A stretch of DNA of 64,000 bases from Campylobacteraceae bacterium (GTDB lineage: Bacteria > Campylobacterota > Campylobacteria > Campylobacterales > Sulfurovaceae). The notes beneath the pieces are model-generated. The model searched no databases. It worked only from the letters and a program-made list of their open reading frames with translations, and was not told where the DNA came from. The position numbers were made by a program, and so were the translations under genes. Below are positions 15,182 through 23,645 of the stretch, piece by piece (position 1 is the stretch's first letter; every line of letters begins with the position of its first letter). The DNA is taken from contig JALVWQ010000038.1 in the NCBI GenBank assembly GCA_027034975.1, forward strand, positions 47,641-111,640, written 5' to 3'.

Positions 15182-17134
15182 ATGGCAGATCAGAATAATA
15201 AAAATGATAATAACTTTTTTAAAGATAATCCGCTTATAGCATTTGCGGTATTTTCGATTGTTGTAATAGTTATATTTAAAGTCTTTGTTGGGGCAAATGA
15301 GGGTGTAAATACCTTTACCCAAGCAAATAGAGGTGTCGTACAGACAAAAAAGGTGAGCTACTCTGAGATAAAAGAGCTTGTAAAGAGTGATAAGATTAAA
15401 GAGCTTAAGATCACTCCTACACTTATTGAGGCAATTGGAAAAGATGGAGCTGGAAAGGTTCGATATATTGCAGAAAAGGTTCCAGCAAGTGACCCAACTT
15501 TTATACAGTTACTCGATGAGCATAAGGTTAAGTATGTTGGTGTGATGGGTGGTGGCTTGATGGCAGAATTGATTAGCTCAATTCTACCGATACTCCTCTT
15601 TTTTGGTATCTGGATCTTCCTTGCAAAGCGAATGTCGAAAGGTGTTGGTGGTGGAATTTTGGGTGTTGGAAAGGCTGGAAAGCTTATTAACTCTGAAAAG
15701 CCAGATGTAAAGTTTGATGATGTAGCAGGTGTTGATGAGGCAAAAGAGGAGGTAAAAGAGATAGTTGACTTCCTGAAGTACCCAGAGCGATATATAGAGC
15801 TTGGAGCTAAAATTCCTAAAGGAGTATTGCTTGTTGGGCCTCCAGGTACTGGTAAAACTTTACTTGCAAAGGCGGTTGCTGGTGAGGCGAGTGTTCCTTT
15901 TTTTTCAGTAAGTGGTTCGAGCTTTATAGAGATGTTTGTTGGTGTTGGTGCTAGTCGTGTGCGAGACCTTTTTGAGCAGGCGAAAAAAGAGGCTCCAGCG
16001 ATTATATTTATTGATGAGATAGATGCTATTGGGAAGAGTAGAACTGCTGGTGGCCCAATGGGTGGGAATGATGAGCGAGAGCAAACACTCAACCAGCTCT
16101 TAGCAGAGATGGATGGATTTGGTACAGATACTCCTGTGATTGTACTTGCTGCTACTAACCGTCCAGAGGTACTTGACCCAGCACTTCTAAGAGCTGGAAG
16201 ATTTGATAGACAAGTGCTTGTAGATAAACCAGATTTCGAGGGGCGTTTAGCTATTTTAAAGATACACTCTAAAGATGTTAAACTCTCACCAGAGGTTAAT
16301 TTAGAAGAGATTGCAAAAGCAACAGCAGGATTAGCAGGAGCAGATTTAGCAAATATCATTAACGAAGCAGCACTCTTAGCAGGTCGCCAAAATAAGAAAC
16401 AGATTGAGCAAAAAGATCTCATGGAAGCGATAGAGAGAGCTTTTGTTGGGCTAGAGAAGAAGAACCGTAAAATTAATGAGCTTGAGAAGAAGATAGTCTC
16501 TTACCATGAGAGTGGGCACGCATTGATGGCAGAGCTTACAAAGGGTGCAACAAGAGTTACTAAGGTTTCTATCATCCCTCGTGGATTAGGGGCACTAGGG
16601 TATACACTCCATCTTCCTGATGAAGAGAACCGCTTCTTAAAACAAAAGCATGAATTGATGGCAGAGATCGATGTACTCTTAGGTGGTAGAGCTGCCGAAG
16701 AGATTTTTGTTGGTGATATCTCTACAGGTGCAGGAAACGACCTACAAAGAGCTACAGACATTTTACGCGATATGATTACAAAATATGGTATGAGTGAAGT
16801 TGCTGGATTAATGGTGCTCGAGACAAATAGTGGCGGTGCCTTCTTAGGTGGTGGGCAAGTGATTAAAGATTATAGCGAGAAGATGGCAGAAGCGATAGAT
16901 GATACAATTAAATCTATCTTGGATGATCGCTATAAGTTTGTTAAAGAGACTCTCAGTGAATATGCAGAAGCTATTGAGAATATGACACAAGAGCTCTTAG
17001 AGAAAGAGGTTATCGAAGGAAGCAAAGTTCAAGAGATAATCCAAGTATTCGAAGAGAAGCATGGTAAAGAGTCACGATTAGCCCATGTGCAGAGAAACCA
17101 AGGGTCTGATGAGAATAAACAAGCTGAGGAGTAG
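15182..17134 (+). CDS. ftsH: ATP-dependent zinc metalloprotease FtsH
   Basis: The 650-residue membrane AAA protease has helix 1 near 15-36, a periplasmic domain, and helix 2 near 130-148. GPPGTGKT (Walker A), FIDEIDAIG (Walker B) and the arginine finger region RAGRFDRQV follow, then the zinc motif HESGH and [21 protein letters not shown]. It degrades misfolded and regulatory membrane proteins. The tail after residue 620 is polar. A GAGGAG/CTCCTC hairpin overlaps its stop codon. Confidence 0.96.
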   Translation: MADQNNKNDNNFFKDNPLIAFAVFSIVVIVIFKVFVGANEGVNTFTQANRGVVQTKKVSYSEIKELVKSDKIKELKITPTLIEAIGKDGAGKVRYIAEKVPASDPTFIQLLDEHKVKYVGVMGGGLMAELISSILPILLFFGIWIFLAKRMSKGVGGGILGVGKAGKLINSEKPDVKFDDVAGVDEAKEEVKEIVDFLKYPERYIELGAKIPKGVLLVGPPGTGKTLLAKAVAGEASVPFFSVSGSSFIEMFVGVGASRVRDLFEQAKKEAPAIIFIDEIDAIGKSRTAGGPMGGNDEREQTLNQLLAEMDGFGTDTPVIVLAATNRPEVLDPALLRAGRFDRQVLVDKPDFEGRLAILKIHSKDVKLSPEVNLEEIAKATAGLAGADLANIINEAALLAGRQNKKQIEQKDLMEAIERAFVGLEKKNRKINELEKKIVSYHESGHALMAELTKGATRVTKVSIIPRGLGALGYTLHLPDEENRFLKQKHELMAEIDVLLGGRAAEEIFVGDISTGAGNDLQRATDILRDMITKYGMSEVAGLMVLETNSGGAFLGGGQVIKDYSEKMAEAIDDTIKSILDDRYKFVKETLSEYAEAIENMTQELLEKEVIEGSKVQEIIQVFEEKHGKESRLAHVQRNQGSDENKQAEE

Positions 17135-17142
17135 TTCTCCTC
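17126..17142 (+). terminator. Hairpin over the ftsH stop codon
   Basis: GAGGAG, loop TAGTT, CTCCTC encloses the ftsH TAG and is followed by ACTCATTTTAGAG. The T-run is short, so termination is uncertain. A similar GGAGGAG...CTCCTCC...ATTTTAG sequence lies at 17453. Confidence 0.4.
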
Positions 17143-17227
17143 ACTCATTTTAGAGTTAAATTCTACCAATACATTTAGAAAATTACTTTTTAATCTCAAA
17201 TTTTTCATTAAAATCAATAAAGATTTG

Positions 17228-17323
17228 GCAAATGCTTTAGTTTAGGTTGTTTGCAAAAATCTTGAGCTTAACCTAAAGGTTAATTGATGGATTTTTGTTA
17301 ATGCCCTAAGCTAAATGATTTGC
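17228..17323. repeat. 96-nt imperfect palindrome
   Basis: The sequence is symmetric about 17275/17276. The ends are GCAAATGCTTTAG and CTAAATGATTTGC, the inner arms CAAAAAT and ATTTTTG, and the centre TTAACC-TAAA-GGTTAA. By eye, 33 of 48 pairs match before counting G-U. It resembles a small MITE or structured RNA end and directly abuts the 34-nt repeat. Confidence 0.75.
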
Positions 17324-17324
17324 T

Positions 17325-17395
17325 AAAGGTTGTTAATCTCTAATGCAAAATTTGGGTTAATAAAGGTTACTAATATTGAATGCAAAATTAGGATT
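17325..17395. repeat. Two tandem copies of the dispersed 34-nt repeat
   Basis: 17325-17358 and 17362-17395 align over 34 nt with about 27 identities (both AAAGGTT...AATGCAAAATT...GG.TT). The first copy is nearly identical, in inverted orientation, to 3745-3784 at the end of napD. Confidence 0.8.
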
Positions 17396-17452
17396 CAATT
17401 ATTTTAGAGACAGATAAGATATTGCACTTAGTAGAAGATTATATCTATTTGT

Positions 17453-17469
17453 GGGAGGAGTCTCCTCCC
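17453..17469 (-). terminator. GC-rich hairpin at the 3' end of hpf
   Basis: GGGAGGAGTCTCCTCCC is a perfect 17-nt palindrome 5 nt beyond the hpf stop codon on the minus strand. It is the most GC-rich stem in this gap and a good candidate for ending convergent transcripts, though no T-run follows. Confidence 0.5.
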
Positions 17470-17474
17470 TGATT

Positions 17475-17996
17475 TTAGTAGAGGCCGTAATGTCCGTCAT
17501 CAAGTTTTGTTAAAACGCGTAGGTTACCGTCGATGTCATAGAATACGAAGAAGTTCTCACCTGATTCGTCTAGGTGTGATTTTGCCTCTTCAAAGTCAAG
17601 TGGCTTGTAGAGTTTTGGCTCGAGTGGAATAATTTCATCATCGTCAATTTCAGTTGTTGTTGGGCTCTCTTCGTTTGTCTCTAAATCTTTAATACTTCCA
17701 TTGTTATTATCTTTGATTTTATCGGCATATCTTCGAAGATTCTTTTTTGCTCTCTCTAATGCTAGGTCGATTGCGGCATAGAGATCTTTATCTTTTTGTG
17801 TAATTACTACTGTGTGCTTATCTTTTACATTAATTACAAACTCAACACTAAAAATTCCTTTTTTATTTTCTGAAACTACAATATTTGCAGAGATAATATC
17901 TAAATTATATTTTTGAATCGCCTCAAAAGCTGATGTTGCGTAATTTTTTATAGGCTCTGTTAACTCTATGTTTTTTCCAACAATACTTGTATTCAT
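17475..17996 (-). CDS. hpf: Ribosome hibernation promoting factor, long form
   Basis: The 173-residue protein has an N-terminal ribosome-binding domain of about 100 residues (MNTSIVGKNIELTEPIKNYA) and a C-terminal dimerisation domain (KPLDFEEAKSHLDESGENFFVFYDIDGNLRVL). An acidic linker (EESPTTTEIDDDE) joins them. Long HPF makes 100S ribosome dimers in resting cells. It starts at ATG, and the upstream 163 nt is AT-rich with a perfect AACTCAAAATTTTGAGTT palindrome. Confidence 0.92.
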   Translation of the reverse strand: MNTSIVGKNIELTEPIKNYATSAFEAIQKYNLDIISANIVVSENKKGIFSVEFVINVKDKHTVVITQKDKDLYAAIDLALERAKKNLRRYADKIKDNNNGSIKDLETNEESPTTTEIDDDEIIPLEPKLYKPLDFEEAKSHLDESGENFFVFYDIDGNLRVLTKLDDGHYGLY

Positions 17997-18129
17997 ACTG
18001 TATCCTTTATATATGATTTTACTACACTTAAATTATAACTTAAAACAAATTTAAAGTAAATAGATTTAGATTAAATTTGTATCTTTTAAAGTAGAAATTT
18101 GAGAAAATAGATTATTATTGAGTCATCAT

Positions 18130-18147
18130 AACTCAAAATTTTGAGTT
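18130..18147. terminator. 18-nt perfect palindrome between murJ and hpf
   Basis: AACTCAAAATTTTGAGTT is followed by TTT on the plus strand and lies 12 nt beyond the murJ stop codon on the minus strand. It may end the murJ message or be an operator for hpf. The sequence does not decide between them. Confidence 0.35.
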
Positions 18148-18159
18148 TTTCGATTTTAA

Positions 18160-19566
18160 TTATAAATGTATCCAATAAATGTGAATAAATACAAGAAATG
18201 TTGTAAAAATAATCGAGGTAAATGTAAACTTTATTATCTCTTTGAAGCTAACAATTTCTACTATTCTATCAAAACCAAAATGTCGCAAAGTTAAAAGAAA
18301 ACTCATAAATCCTGTTAAAGACCCTGCAAGTGCAAGCCCCATTGCTCCTAATGGTTTAATAAGAGAAAGGGCTAAAATTGCATAGACAATAAGCGAAATT
18401 GTAGCAATTTTTGCTGCTTTTGCCTGCTCGTGGTTTGCATAGAGCCATAGTGAGAAGAGTTTATTGAGTCCATAAGGAATAAGCCCAATCATATACATTG
18501 TAAGCACATTAGCGACTATGTATGTATTTTCTCGTGTAAATGCACCGCGTTCAAAGAGGAGCCAGATGATTTCATTCGAGTAGATGATACCACCTAGAAC
18601 TGAGGCCGTTAAGAGATAAAGTAGTAGCCAAAAACCCTTTTTAAACTCTAATAGAGCACTATCGATCTCTTTTGCTTTAATCTTTTTAGAGACTGTTGGA
18701 AAGATAGCAATAGAAAGGGCAATTGCAAAAAAAGCGAGTGGTAGTTGAAAGATACGGTTTGCATAGTAGAGTGAGCTAATAGAGCCAGCGATTAAGAAAG
18801 AGGCTAGCCAAGTGTCTAAAAAGGACATAACTTGAAGTGTTGAGTTCCCCCAAATTGCAGGGAAGAAGCTATTAATGAAGCGTTTTGTATCCTCTTTAAC
18901 TGCCTCTTTTTTGCGTTTAAAGTTGTGGACTCCATAGCGAAAAAGCTTTAAGAGTCTAAATTTTTTAGCAACAATAATGTGGAGCAATAGTTGCAGGAAG
19001 CCACCAACTAAAACACCATAGCTTAGAGCTAAAATTATTTCGATTTTTGTGGCATCTTTATAGAGAAGCATTGCAATAATCATAGCGATATTTAAAAGTG
19101 TAGTTGCAAATGCTGTTGTAGCAAAGTGCTCTTTATACTGTAAGAGTGCCCCCAAATAGGTAACTAAAAAGATAAGTGGGAGGTACCAAAACTGGATAGC
19201 TACAAATTTAGCTGTAAGCTGCAGTGTCTTTGCATCAAAACCTGGTGCAAGGGCCGCACTAATTTGATAAGCAAAGAGGTTTACAAGAAGTGAGAGAGCA
19301 ATAATTACCCCTAAAAGTATAGCAATTATGCGGACAGTGAAAATCGATTTATAACGAGCAGCTATGAATGATGGCATAAAGCTTTGGCTAAAAGCACCCT
19401 CTGCAAAGATTCGCCGAAAGAAGTTTGGGAGTTTAAAGGCAACTGCAAAGATGTCACTATAGATATTTGCACCTAAAACAGATGCCATAGTAAGATCGCG
19501 TATAAAACCAAAAATTCGCGAAAAGAGGATACCACCACTATTAGAGAAAATAGCTTTTAATCTCAT
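18160..19566 (-). CDS. murJ: Lipid II flippase MurJ
   Basis: The 468-residue polytopic protein begins MRLKAIFSNSGGILFSRIFGFIRDLTMASVLG, the family N-terminus. NFFRRIFAEGAFSQSFMPSF follows, and about 13-14 membrane helices cover the rest. MurJ moves lipid II to the periplasmic face for peptidoglycan synthesis. It starts divergently from ruvA with a 59-nt shared gap. Confidence 0.93.
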   Translation of the reverse strand: MRLKAIFSNSGGILFSRIFGFIRDLTMASVLGANIYSDIFAVAFKLPNFFRRIFAEGAFSQSFMPSFIAARYKSIFTVRIIAILLGVIIALSLLVNLFAYQISAALAPGFDAKTLQLTAKFVAIQFWYLPLIFLVTYLGALLQYKEHFATTAFATTLLNIAMIIAMLLYKDATKIEIILALSYGVLVGGFLQLLLHIIVAKKFRLLKLFRYGVHNFKRKKEAVKEDTKRFINSFFPAIWGNSTLQVMSFLDTWLASFLIAGSISSLYYANRIFQLPLAFFAIALSIAIFPTVSKKIKAKEIDSALLEFKKGFWLLLYLLTASVLGGIIYSNEIIWLLFERGAFTRENTYIVANVLTMYMIGLIPYGLNKLFSLWLYANHEQAKAAKIATISLIVYAILALSLIKPLGAMGLALAGSLTGFMSFLLTLRHFGFDRIVEIVSFKEIIKFTFTSIIFTTFLVFIHIYWIHL

Positions 19567-19625
19567 ATTCTATCTTTTTGAAAGAATTATAACTATAAAA
19601 TACTAAAAAACTTTAAGGTAGTGAT

Positions 19626-20186
19626 ATGATTGTAGGAATAGAGGGAGAGATAGTCTATAAAGAGCCAACACTTTTGCATCTTTTGGTGCATGGCTTAACA
19701 TATGAGGTGAATGTATCGGTAAATACATCCTCTAGCATTGATGGCAAGCAAGTGCGGCTTGTTACTACACAAATTATACGAGAGGATGCAAATTTGCTCT
19801 ATGGTTTTGCAAACAAGGATGAGAAGCGAATGTTTGATACACTTTTAAAGATAAATGGAGTCGGGCCAAAGGTGGCTTTGGCAGCTTGTTCTACCTTTAC
19901 GCCAGAGACCTTTGCAAAGATTGTAAGCAGCAAAGATGTAGCGATGCTAAAGAGAGTTCCAGGTATTGGACCAAAAGCTGCGAGCAGAATCTTGGTTGAA
20001 CTAGCTGATTTTATTGTAAGAGGAAATGAAGAAGAGAGCAGTGATGACTCTGTACTTTTAGAGGCTACATTAGCATTAGAGTCTTTAGGCTTTAAAAAAG
20101 AGGCGATAAAGAAGGCACTTAGTGGCGAGAGCGGTGATGTGAGCACTCTTGTAAAGATTGCTCTTAAGAAGATGCAGCGGCTATAA
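19626..20186 (+). CDS. ruvA: Holliday junction DNA helicase subunit RuvA
   Basis: The 186-residue protein has an N-terminal OB domain ([15 protein letters not shown]). Tandem helix-hairpin-helix motifs follow ([33 protein letters not shown]), then an acidic linker and a C-terminal domain III ([20 protein letters not shown]) that contacts RuvB. It binds four-way junctions during recombination repair. The upstream gap is short and divergent from murJ. Confidence 0.94.
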   Translation: MIVGIEGEIVYKEPTLLHLLVHGLTYEVNVSVNTSSSIDGKQVRLVTTQIIREDANLLYGFANKDEKRMFDTLLKINGVGPKVALAACSTFTPETFAKIVSSKDVAMLKRVPGIGPKAASRILVELADFIVRGNEEESSDDSVLLEATLALESLGFKKEAIKKALSGESGDVSTLVKIALKKMQRL

Positions 20187-20245
20187 CGAAGCAAAAGGCA
20201 AAAAGCAAAAAAGCTTAAAGTTTTAGGAAAGGGTTATTGTAGGTA

Positions 20246-20350
20246 AAACTTTCATGTTTCAAAAACACAAATAAAAGTAAAAATCATGAAAGTTTCTCTC
20301 GCCAAAGGCGAAGCATAAGTTTATCCCATAAAATTTACCAATTTTATGGG
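20246..20350. repeat. Nested inverted repeats in the ruvA-flavoprotein gap
   Basis: Several perfect stems occur in a row: AAACTTTCATG (20246-20256) with CATGAAAGTTT (20285-20295); TCGCC-AAA-GGCGA just after; and CCCATAAAAT (20325-20334), loop TTACCA, ATTTTATGGG (20341-20350). The 223-nt gap has no credible ORF. The AAA-looped mini-hairpin recalls elements B and C. Confidence 0.75.
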
Positions 20351-20409
20351 AGCCCTAAACGTGAGAGGAATTTTTAAGGAGCTTTGCTTCTTAAAAAGGA
20401 GATTTTCAG

Positions 20410-21552
20410 GTGAAAGTTTATGAGAATATTATTATCGGTGGGGGTGCAGCTGGATTAATGTTTGCTGCTCAGTTAAGCAACAAAAAGAGAAGCGTCATTG
20501 TAGAAGGCAACAGTAAATTGGGAGCGAAGATCGAAATTTCTGGTGGTGGAGCTTGCAATTTTACAAATAAGAAGATTGCTCCTAGTGACTATTTAGCAGA
20601 GAAAAGTTTTATAAAAGAGACACTCAAAGAGTATAACAATCGATGGCTTATAAGTTGGCTTGAGGAGCGAGGTTTAGAGTATCGTATAAAAAATGGGCGT
20701 GAGTACTTTTGTAAAAAGAGTTCAAAAGAGATACTCGATATATTTAAACGAGAGATAAGAGGTGTAAAGCTAAGGTTATCTACTCGTGTAGAGAGTGTGA
20801 GTAAGAGAGATGGTAACTTTGTTGTAAAGAGCTCTCGTGGCGATATTGTAGGGAAGCGGGTAATAGTTGCTACTGGTGGTTTAAGTTTTCCTAAATTGGG
20901 AGCTACTGATATTGGCTATGAGATTGCAAAGAGCTTTGGACATAGAGTAACGCCACTACAACCGGCACTTGTTGGTTTTACCCTGCAGCCACAAGATGCT
21001 TTTTTTAAGAGCTTAAGTGGAGTAAGCGTTGCTGTTGCTTTGAAGGTTGGGCAGAGAGAGTTTAGTGGCTCATTACTCTTTGCCCATAAAGGGTTGAGTG
21101 GGCCTGTTATTCTGAATGCGTCTTTATTTTGGCAAAAGGGGCATATCGAGATAGATTTTCTACCCAATTTTAATCTTGAAAGCATAAAATCTAGTAGTAA
21201 AAGCCTCTCTAATCTTTTACCCTTGCCAAAAAGAGTTGCAAAGCACTTTTTTGATGCATTAGAGATAAAAGATAGTGCTGCGAAGTATTTAACGAAAGAG
21301 GATTGGAAGAGAGTAGAAGAGCTTAAGAGTTACTCTTTTGCACCTGCTGGAACCTTTGGTTTTAGTAAAGCAGAGGTTACAAAGGGTGGTATTGCAGTAG
21401 AAGAGATTGATCAAGAGAGTTTTATGAGTAAAAAGGTAGAGAATCTCTACTTTTTAGGTGAAGTTTTAGATGTAACTGGGAGGCTTGGAGGCTTTAATTT
21501 TCAGTGGGCATTTGCATCGGCTACAAAGTGTGCAAGAGCAATAGAGAGCTGA
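20410..21552 (+). CDS. BaiN/HI0933-family flavoprotein oxidoreductase
   Basis: The 380-residue protein has the FAD-binding motif IIGGGAAGLMFAAQLS at its N-terminus and the family segments GAKIEISGGGACNFTN, VATGGLSFPKLGATDIGYEIA and the end motif VTGRLGGFNFQWAFASA. This family (HI0933, BaiN) is widespread; its physiological substrate is mostly unknown. A GTG start is used, with AAGGAG about 9 nt upstream. Confidence 0.85.
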   Translation: MKVYENIIIGGGAAGLMFAAQLSNKKRSVIVEGNSKLGAKIEISGGGACNFTNKKIAPSDYLAEKSFIKETLKEYNNRWLISWLEERGLEYRIKNGREYFCKKSSKEILDIFKREIRGVKLRLSTRVESVSKRDGNFVVKSSRGDIVGKRVIVATGGLSFPKLGATDIGYEIAKSFGHRVTPLQPALVGFTLQPQDAFFKSLSGVSVAVALKVGQREFSGSLLFAHKGLSGPVILNASLFWQKGHIEIDFLPNFNLESIKSSSKSLSNLLPLPKRVAKHFFDALEIKDSAAKYLTKEDWKRVEELKSYSFAPAGTFGFSKAEVTKGGIAVEEIDQESFMSKKVENLYFLGEVLDVTGRLGGFNFQWAFASATKCARAIES

Positions 21553-21643
21553 GATTTCTAATCAAAGTAATATTTTTTAATAAAAAAGGTAAATTTCTAT
21601 TTTTTTTGATAAAATAGAGAAATCAGAACTGGGGGATAGTTAT

Positions 21644-22909
21644 ATGAAGTTTAAGATAGGATTAACAGTTGCAGTTGGAGTCTCTCTCTTTATCTCTGGA
21701 TGCGGGGGTGTCGGTTTAGGGAGTAATTGGAGTAGTGCTCAAGAGCGAGAGTTTTTTGAAATTTTGCATGATGATACCTACTCATCATTGTGTAATTTAC
21801 GACCGATGGTTACGCAGTATCAAAAGACAAAAGATAAAAAAATCTTAAGTCAGTTGTTGGTGAAGTATACTGAGAATTTAGCAAATGGTTGTATCGATCA
21901 AGAGAGCTTTAAAGCAGCTATCCGTGCAAAAGAGGCAGAGGGAATAAATACACACTATGAGTTCTATAATGAGTATGTTAGTAGTGGTGATATAACCGCA
22001 AAATTAAAAGCAGGAAGTACTATTAAGTCGATTCTTGAGCCATATGTACCACAGATGCCTCAATTCTTCCCGCTTATAAATGCCTATAAAACTGCAGTTT
22101 CTCCTGTGCAGAAGTATAAAATAAAGCTCAATATCGAGAGAGTCAAGTTACTAAAACCTGATGGCTGGGACACTTATATAATGGTAAATGTCCCAGAGTT
22201 TAAGTTTAGGTTCTTTGAAAATAGAGAAAAGAGATTAGAGTTTAAGGTTATTGTTGGAAAGCCAACATGGCAGACTCCTATCTTTAGTAGTATGATGAAG
22301 TATATTACAGTACACCCAACTTGGAATGTGCCAGATAATATTGCAAGAAAAGAGGAGATTCCTAAAATTATTAAAGATCCAAGTTACTTAAGACGCCATA
22401 ATATGGTTGTTAAAAAAGATTATGGTTTAGACTCTCCTACGGTGGATCCAAAGAGTGTACACTGGAAACAGTATCTCTCTCCTGAGTGGGCGAATAAACC
22501 ACTTCCATATAAGATTATAGAGCAAGCAAGTTCAAGAAATGCACTTGGAAGGGTTAAGTTTATGTTTCCAAATCGATTCTCTGTCTATATGCACGATACA
22601 AATAATAAAAAGCTTTTTAACCACGACTATAGAGCATTTAGCCATGGTTGTATGCGTCTAGAGAAGCCTTTAAAACTATTGGGTTATATTGCATCATCAT
22701 ACACAAAACAGAGCTTTGAGCAAGTTGATGATATTCTTAAGAATAAAAAGACAGGATATGTGAAGCTAGAGAGAAAAATTCCAGTACATATTGTCTATTT
22801 AACTGCATATGTAGAAAATGGTGTTGTGCAGTTCTTTAACGATATATATGGCTTTGATAGAATGCAAAAGTTAAATATCCCTGCAACTATGGTGGAGACT
22901 AACAAGTAG
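21644..22909 (+). CDS. L,D-transpeptidase (YcbB-like), probable lipoprotein
   Basis: The 421-residue protein has a lipoprotein signal (MKFKIGLTVAVGVSLFISGCGG). It carries the YkuD catalytic motif SHGCMRLEKPLKL, with HPTWNVPDNIARKEEIPKI and DPSYLRRHNM as in YcbB-type enzymes. It would make 3-3 crosslinks, attach proteins, or trim peptidoglycan in the periplasm. No separate peptidoglycan-binding domain is obvious in the roughly 150 residues before the catalytic domain. It begins an envelope cluster with murF; the next ATG is 1 nt after its stop. Confidence 0.85.
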   Translation: MKFKIGLTVAVGVSLFISGCGGVGLGSNWSSAQEREFFEILHDDTYSSLCNLRPMVTQYQKTKDKKILSQLLVKYTENLANGCIDQESFKAAIRAKEAEGINTHYEFYNEYVSSGDITAKLKAGSTIKSILEPYVPQMPQFFPLINAYKTAVSPVQKYKIKLNIERVKLLKPDGWDTYIMVNVPEFKFRFFENREKRLEFKVIVGKPTWQTPIFSSMMKYITVHPTWNVPDNIARKEEIPKIIKDPSYLRRHNMVVKKDYGLDSPTVDPKSVHWKQYLSPEWANKPLPYKIIEQASSRNALGRVKFMFPNRFSVYMHDTNNKKLFNHDYRAFSHGCMRLEKPLKLLGYIASSYTKQSFEQVDDILKNKKTGYVKLERKIPVHIVYLTAYVENGVVQFFNDIYGFDRMQKLNIPATMVETNK

Positions 22910-22910
22910 T

Positions 22911-23645
22911 ATGGCGATATTTGATTTAGAGTATAAGGGTGAGAATTTTTCTATCTCTTATCTGCAAGAGAATATTGATAGAGAGAAAACGGCACTCTTT
23001 CTGCATGGCTGGGGAAGTAATAAAGAGATAATGCACGGTATCTTTAAATCTACTCTACCAGAGTATCGACACATCTACATAGATATGCCAGGTTTTGGTG
23101 CTTCGCAGAATGATTCTATGGTTTTGACAACGCAGGATTATAGGGCAATTGTAGCTCTTTTTTTAGAAAAACATGGTGTAGAGCCGCAAATAATTGCTGG
23201 GCACTCATTTGGTGGTAAGGTTGCAACACTTCTAAACCCACCATGCTTAGTGCTACTCTCTAGTGCAGGGATTCTTGTGCCTAAGCCTTTGAGCATTCGA
23301 CTTAAAATTGCTCTCTTTAAGCTCTTAAAACCTTTAGGGGTACAGCGAATTCGAAAGCTTTTTGTTGCAGATGATGCTAAAGAGATGAATCAAGTTATGT
23401 ATGAGACATTTAAGAATGTTGTAGATGAAGAGTTCGAAGAGAACTTTAAAAAGTATAATGGGAAAGCACTCCTCTTTTGGGGCAAAGAGGATACAGCAAC
23501 TCCACTCTGGACTGGCGAGAAGATAGAGCAACTTATTGCTAATTCAAAGCTCTATCCACTAAGTGGCGACCACTTCTTTTTTGCCAACCATGGGCAGTTT
23601 ATAAGCGAGACAATTTCGAATGAGTGTAAGGAAATAAATGGGTAA
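22911..23645 (+). CDS. Alpha/beta hydrolase
   Basis: The 244-residue protein has the alpha/beta hydrolase pattern: LHGWGSNKEIM near the oxyanion loop, the nucleophile elbow GHSFGGKVA with Ser near 100, LLFWGKEDTATP with the acid, and a late SGDHFFF histidine. The substrate is unknown. There is no signal peptide. It overlaps murF by 8 nt and follows the L,D-transpeptidase by 1 nt, so the three are one transcription unit, hinting at a cell-envelope role. Confidence 0.8.
   Translation: MAIFDLEYKGENFSISYLQENIDREKTALFLHGWGSNKEIMHGIFKSTLPEYRHIYIDMPGFGASQNDSMVLTTQDYRAIVALFLEKHGVEPQIIAGHSFGGKVATLLNPPCLVLLSSAGILVPKPLSIRLKIALFKLLKPLGVQRIRKLFVADDAKEMNQVMYETFKNVVDEEFEENFKKYNGKALLFWGKEDTATPLWTGEKIEQLIANSKLYPLSGDHFFFANHGQFISETISNECKEING

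Larger units (their letters stand above)
17135..17474. other. 340-nt gene-free region between convergent ftsH and hpf
   Basis: No credible ORF is seen. The region holds a 96-nt imperfect palindrome, two tandem copies of a 34-nt repeat and a terminal GGGAGGAG/CTCCTCCC hairpin, described separately. It is AT-rich. Confidence 0.8.

Noticed and set aside
15358-16422. 354-codon minus-strand ORF opposite ftsH
   Set aside because: The translation is Ser/Pro/Ile-rich with no domain, as expected for the shadow of a strongly coding frame. ftsH motifs on the plus strand are unambiguous.
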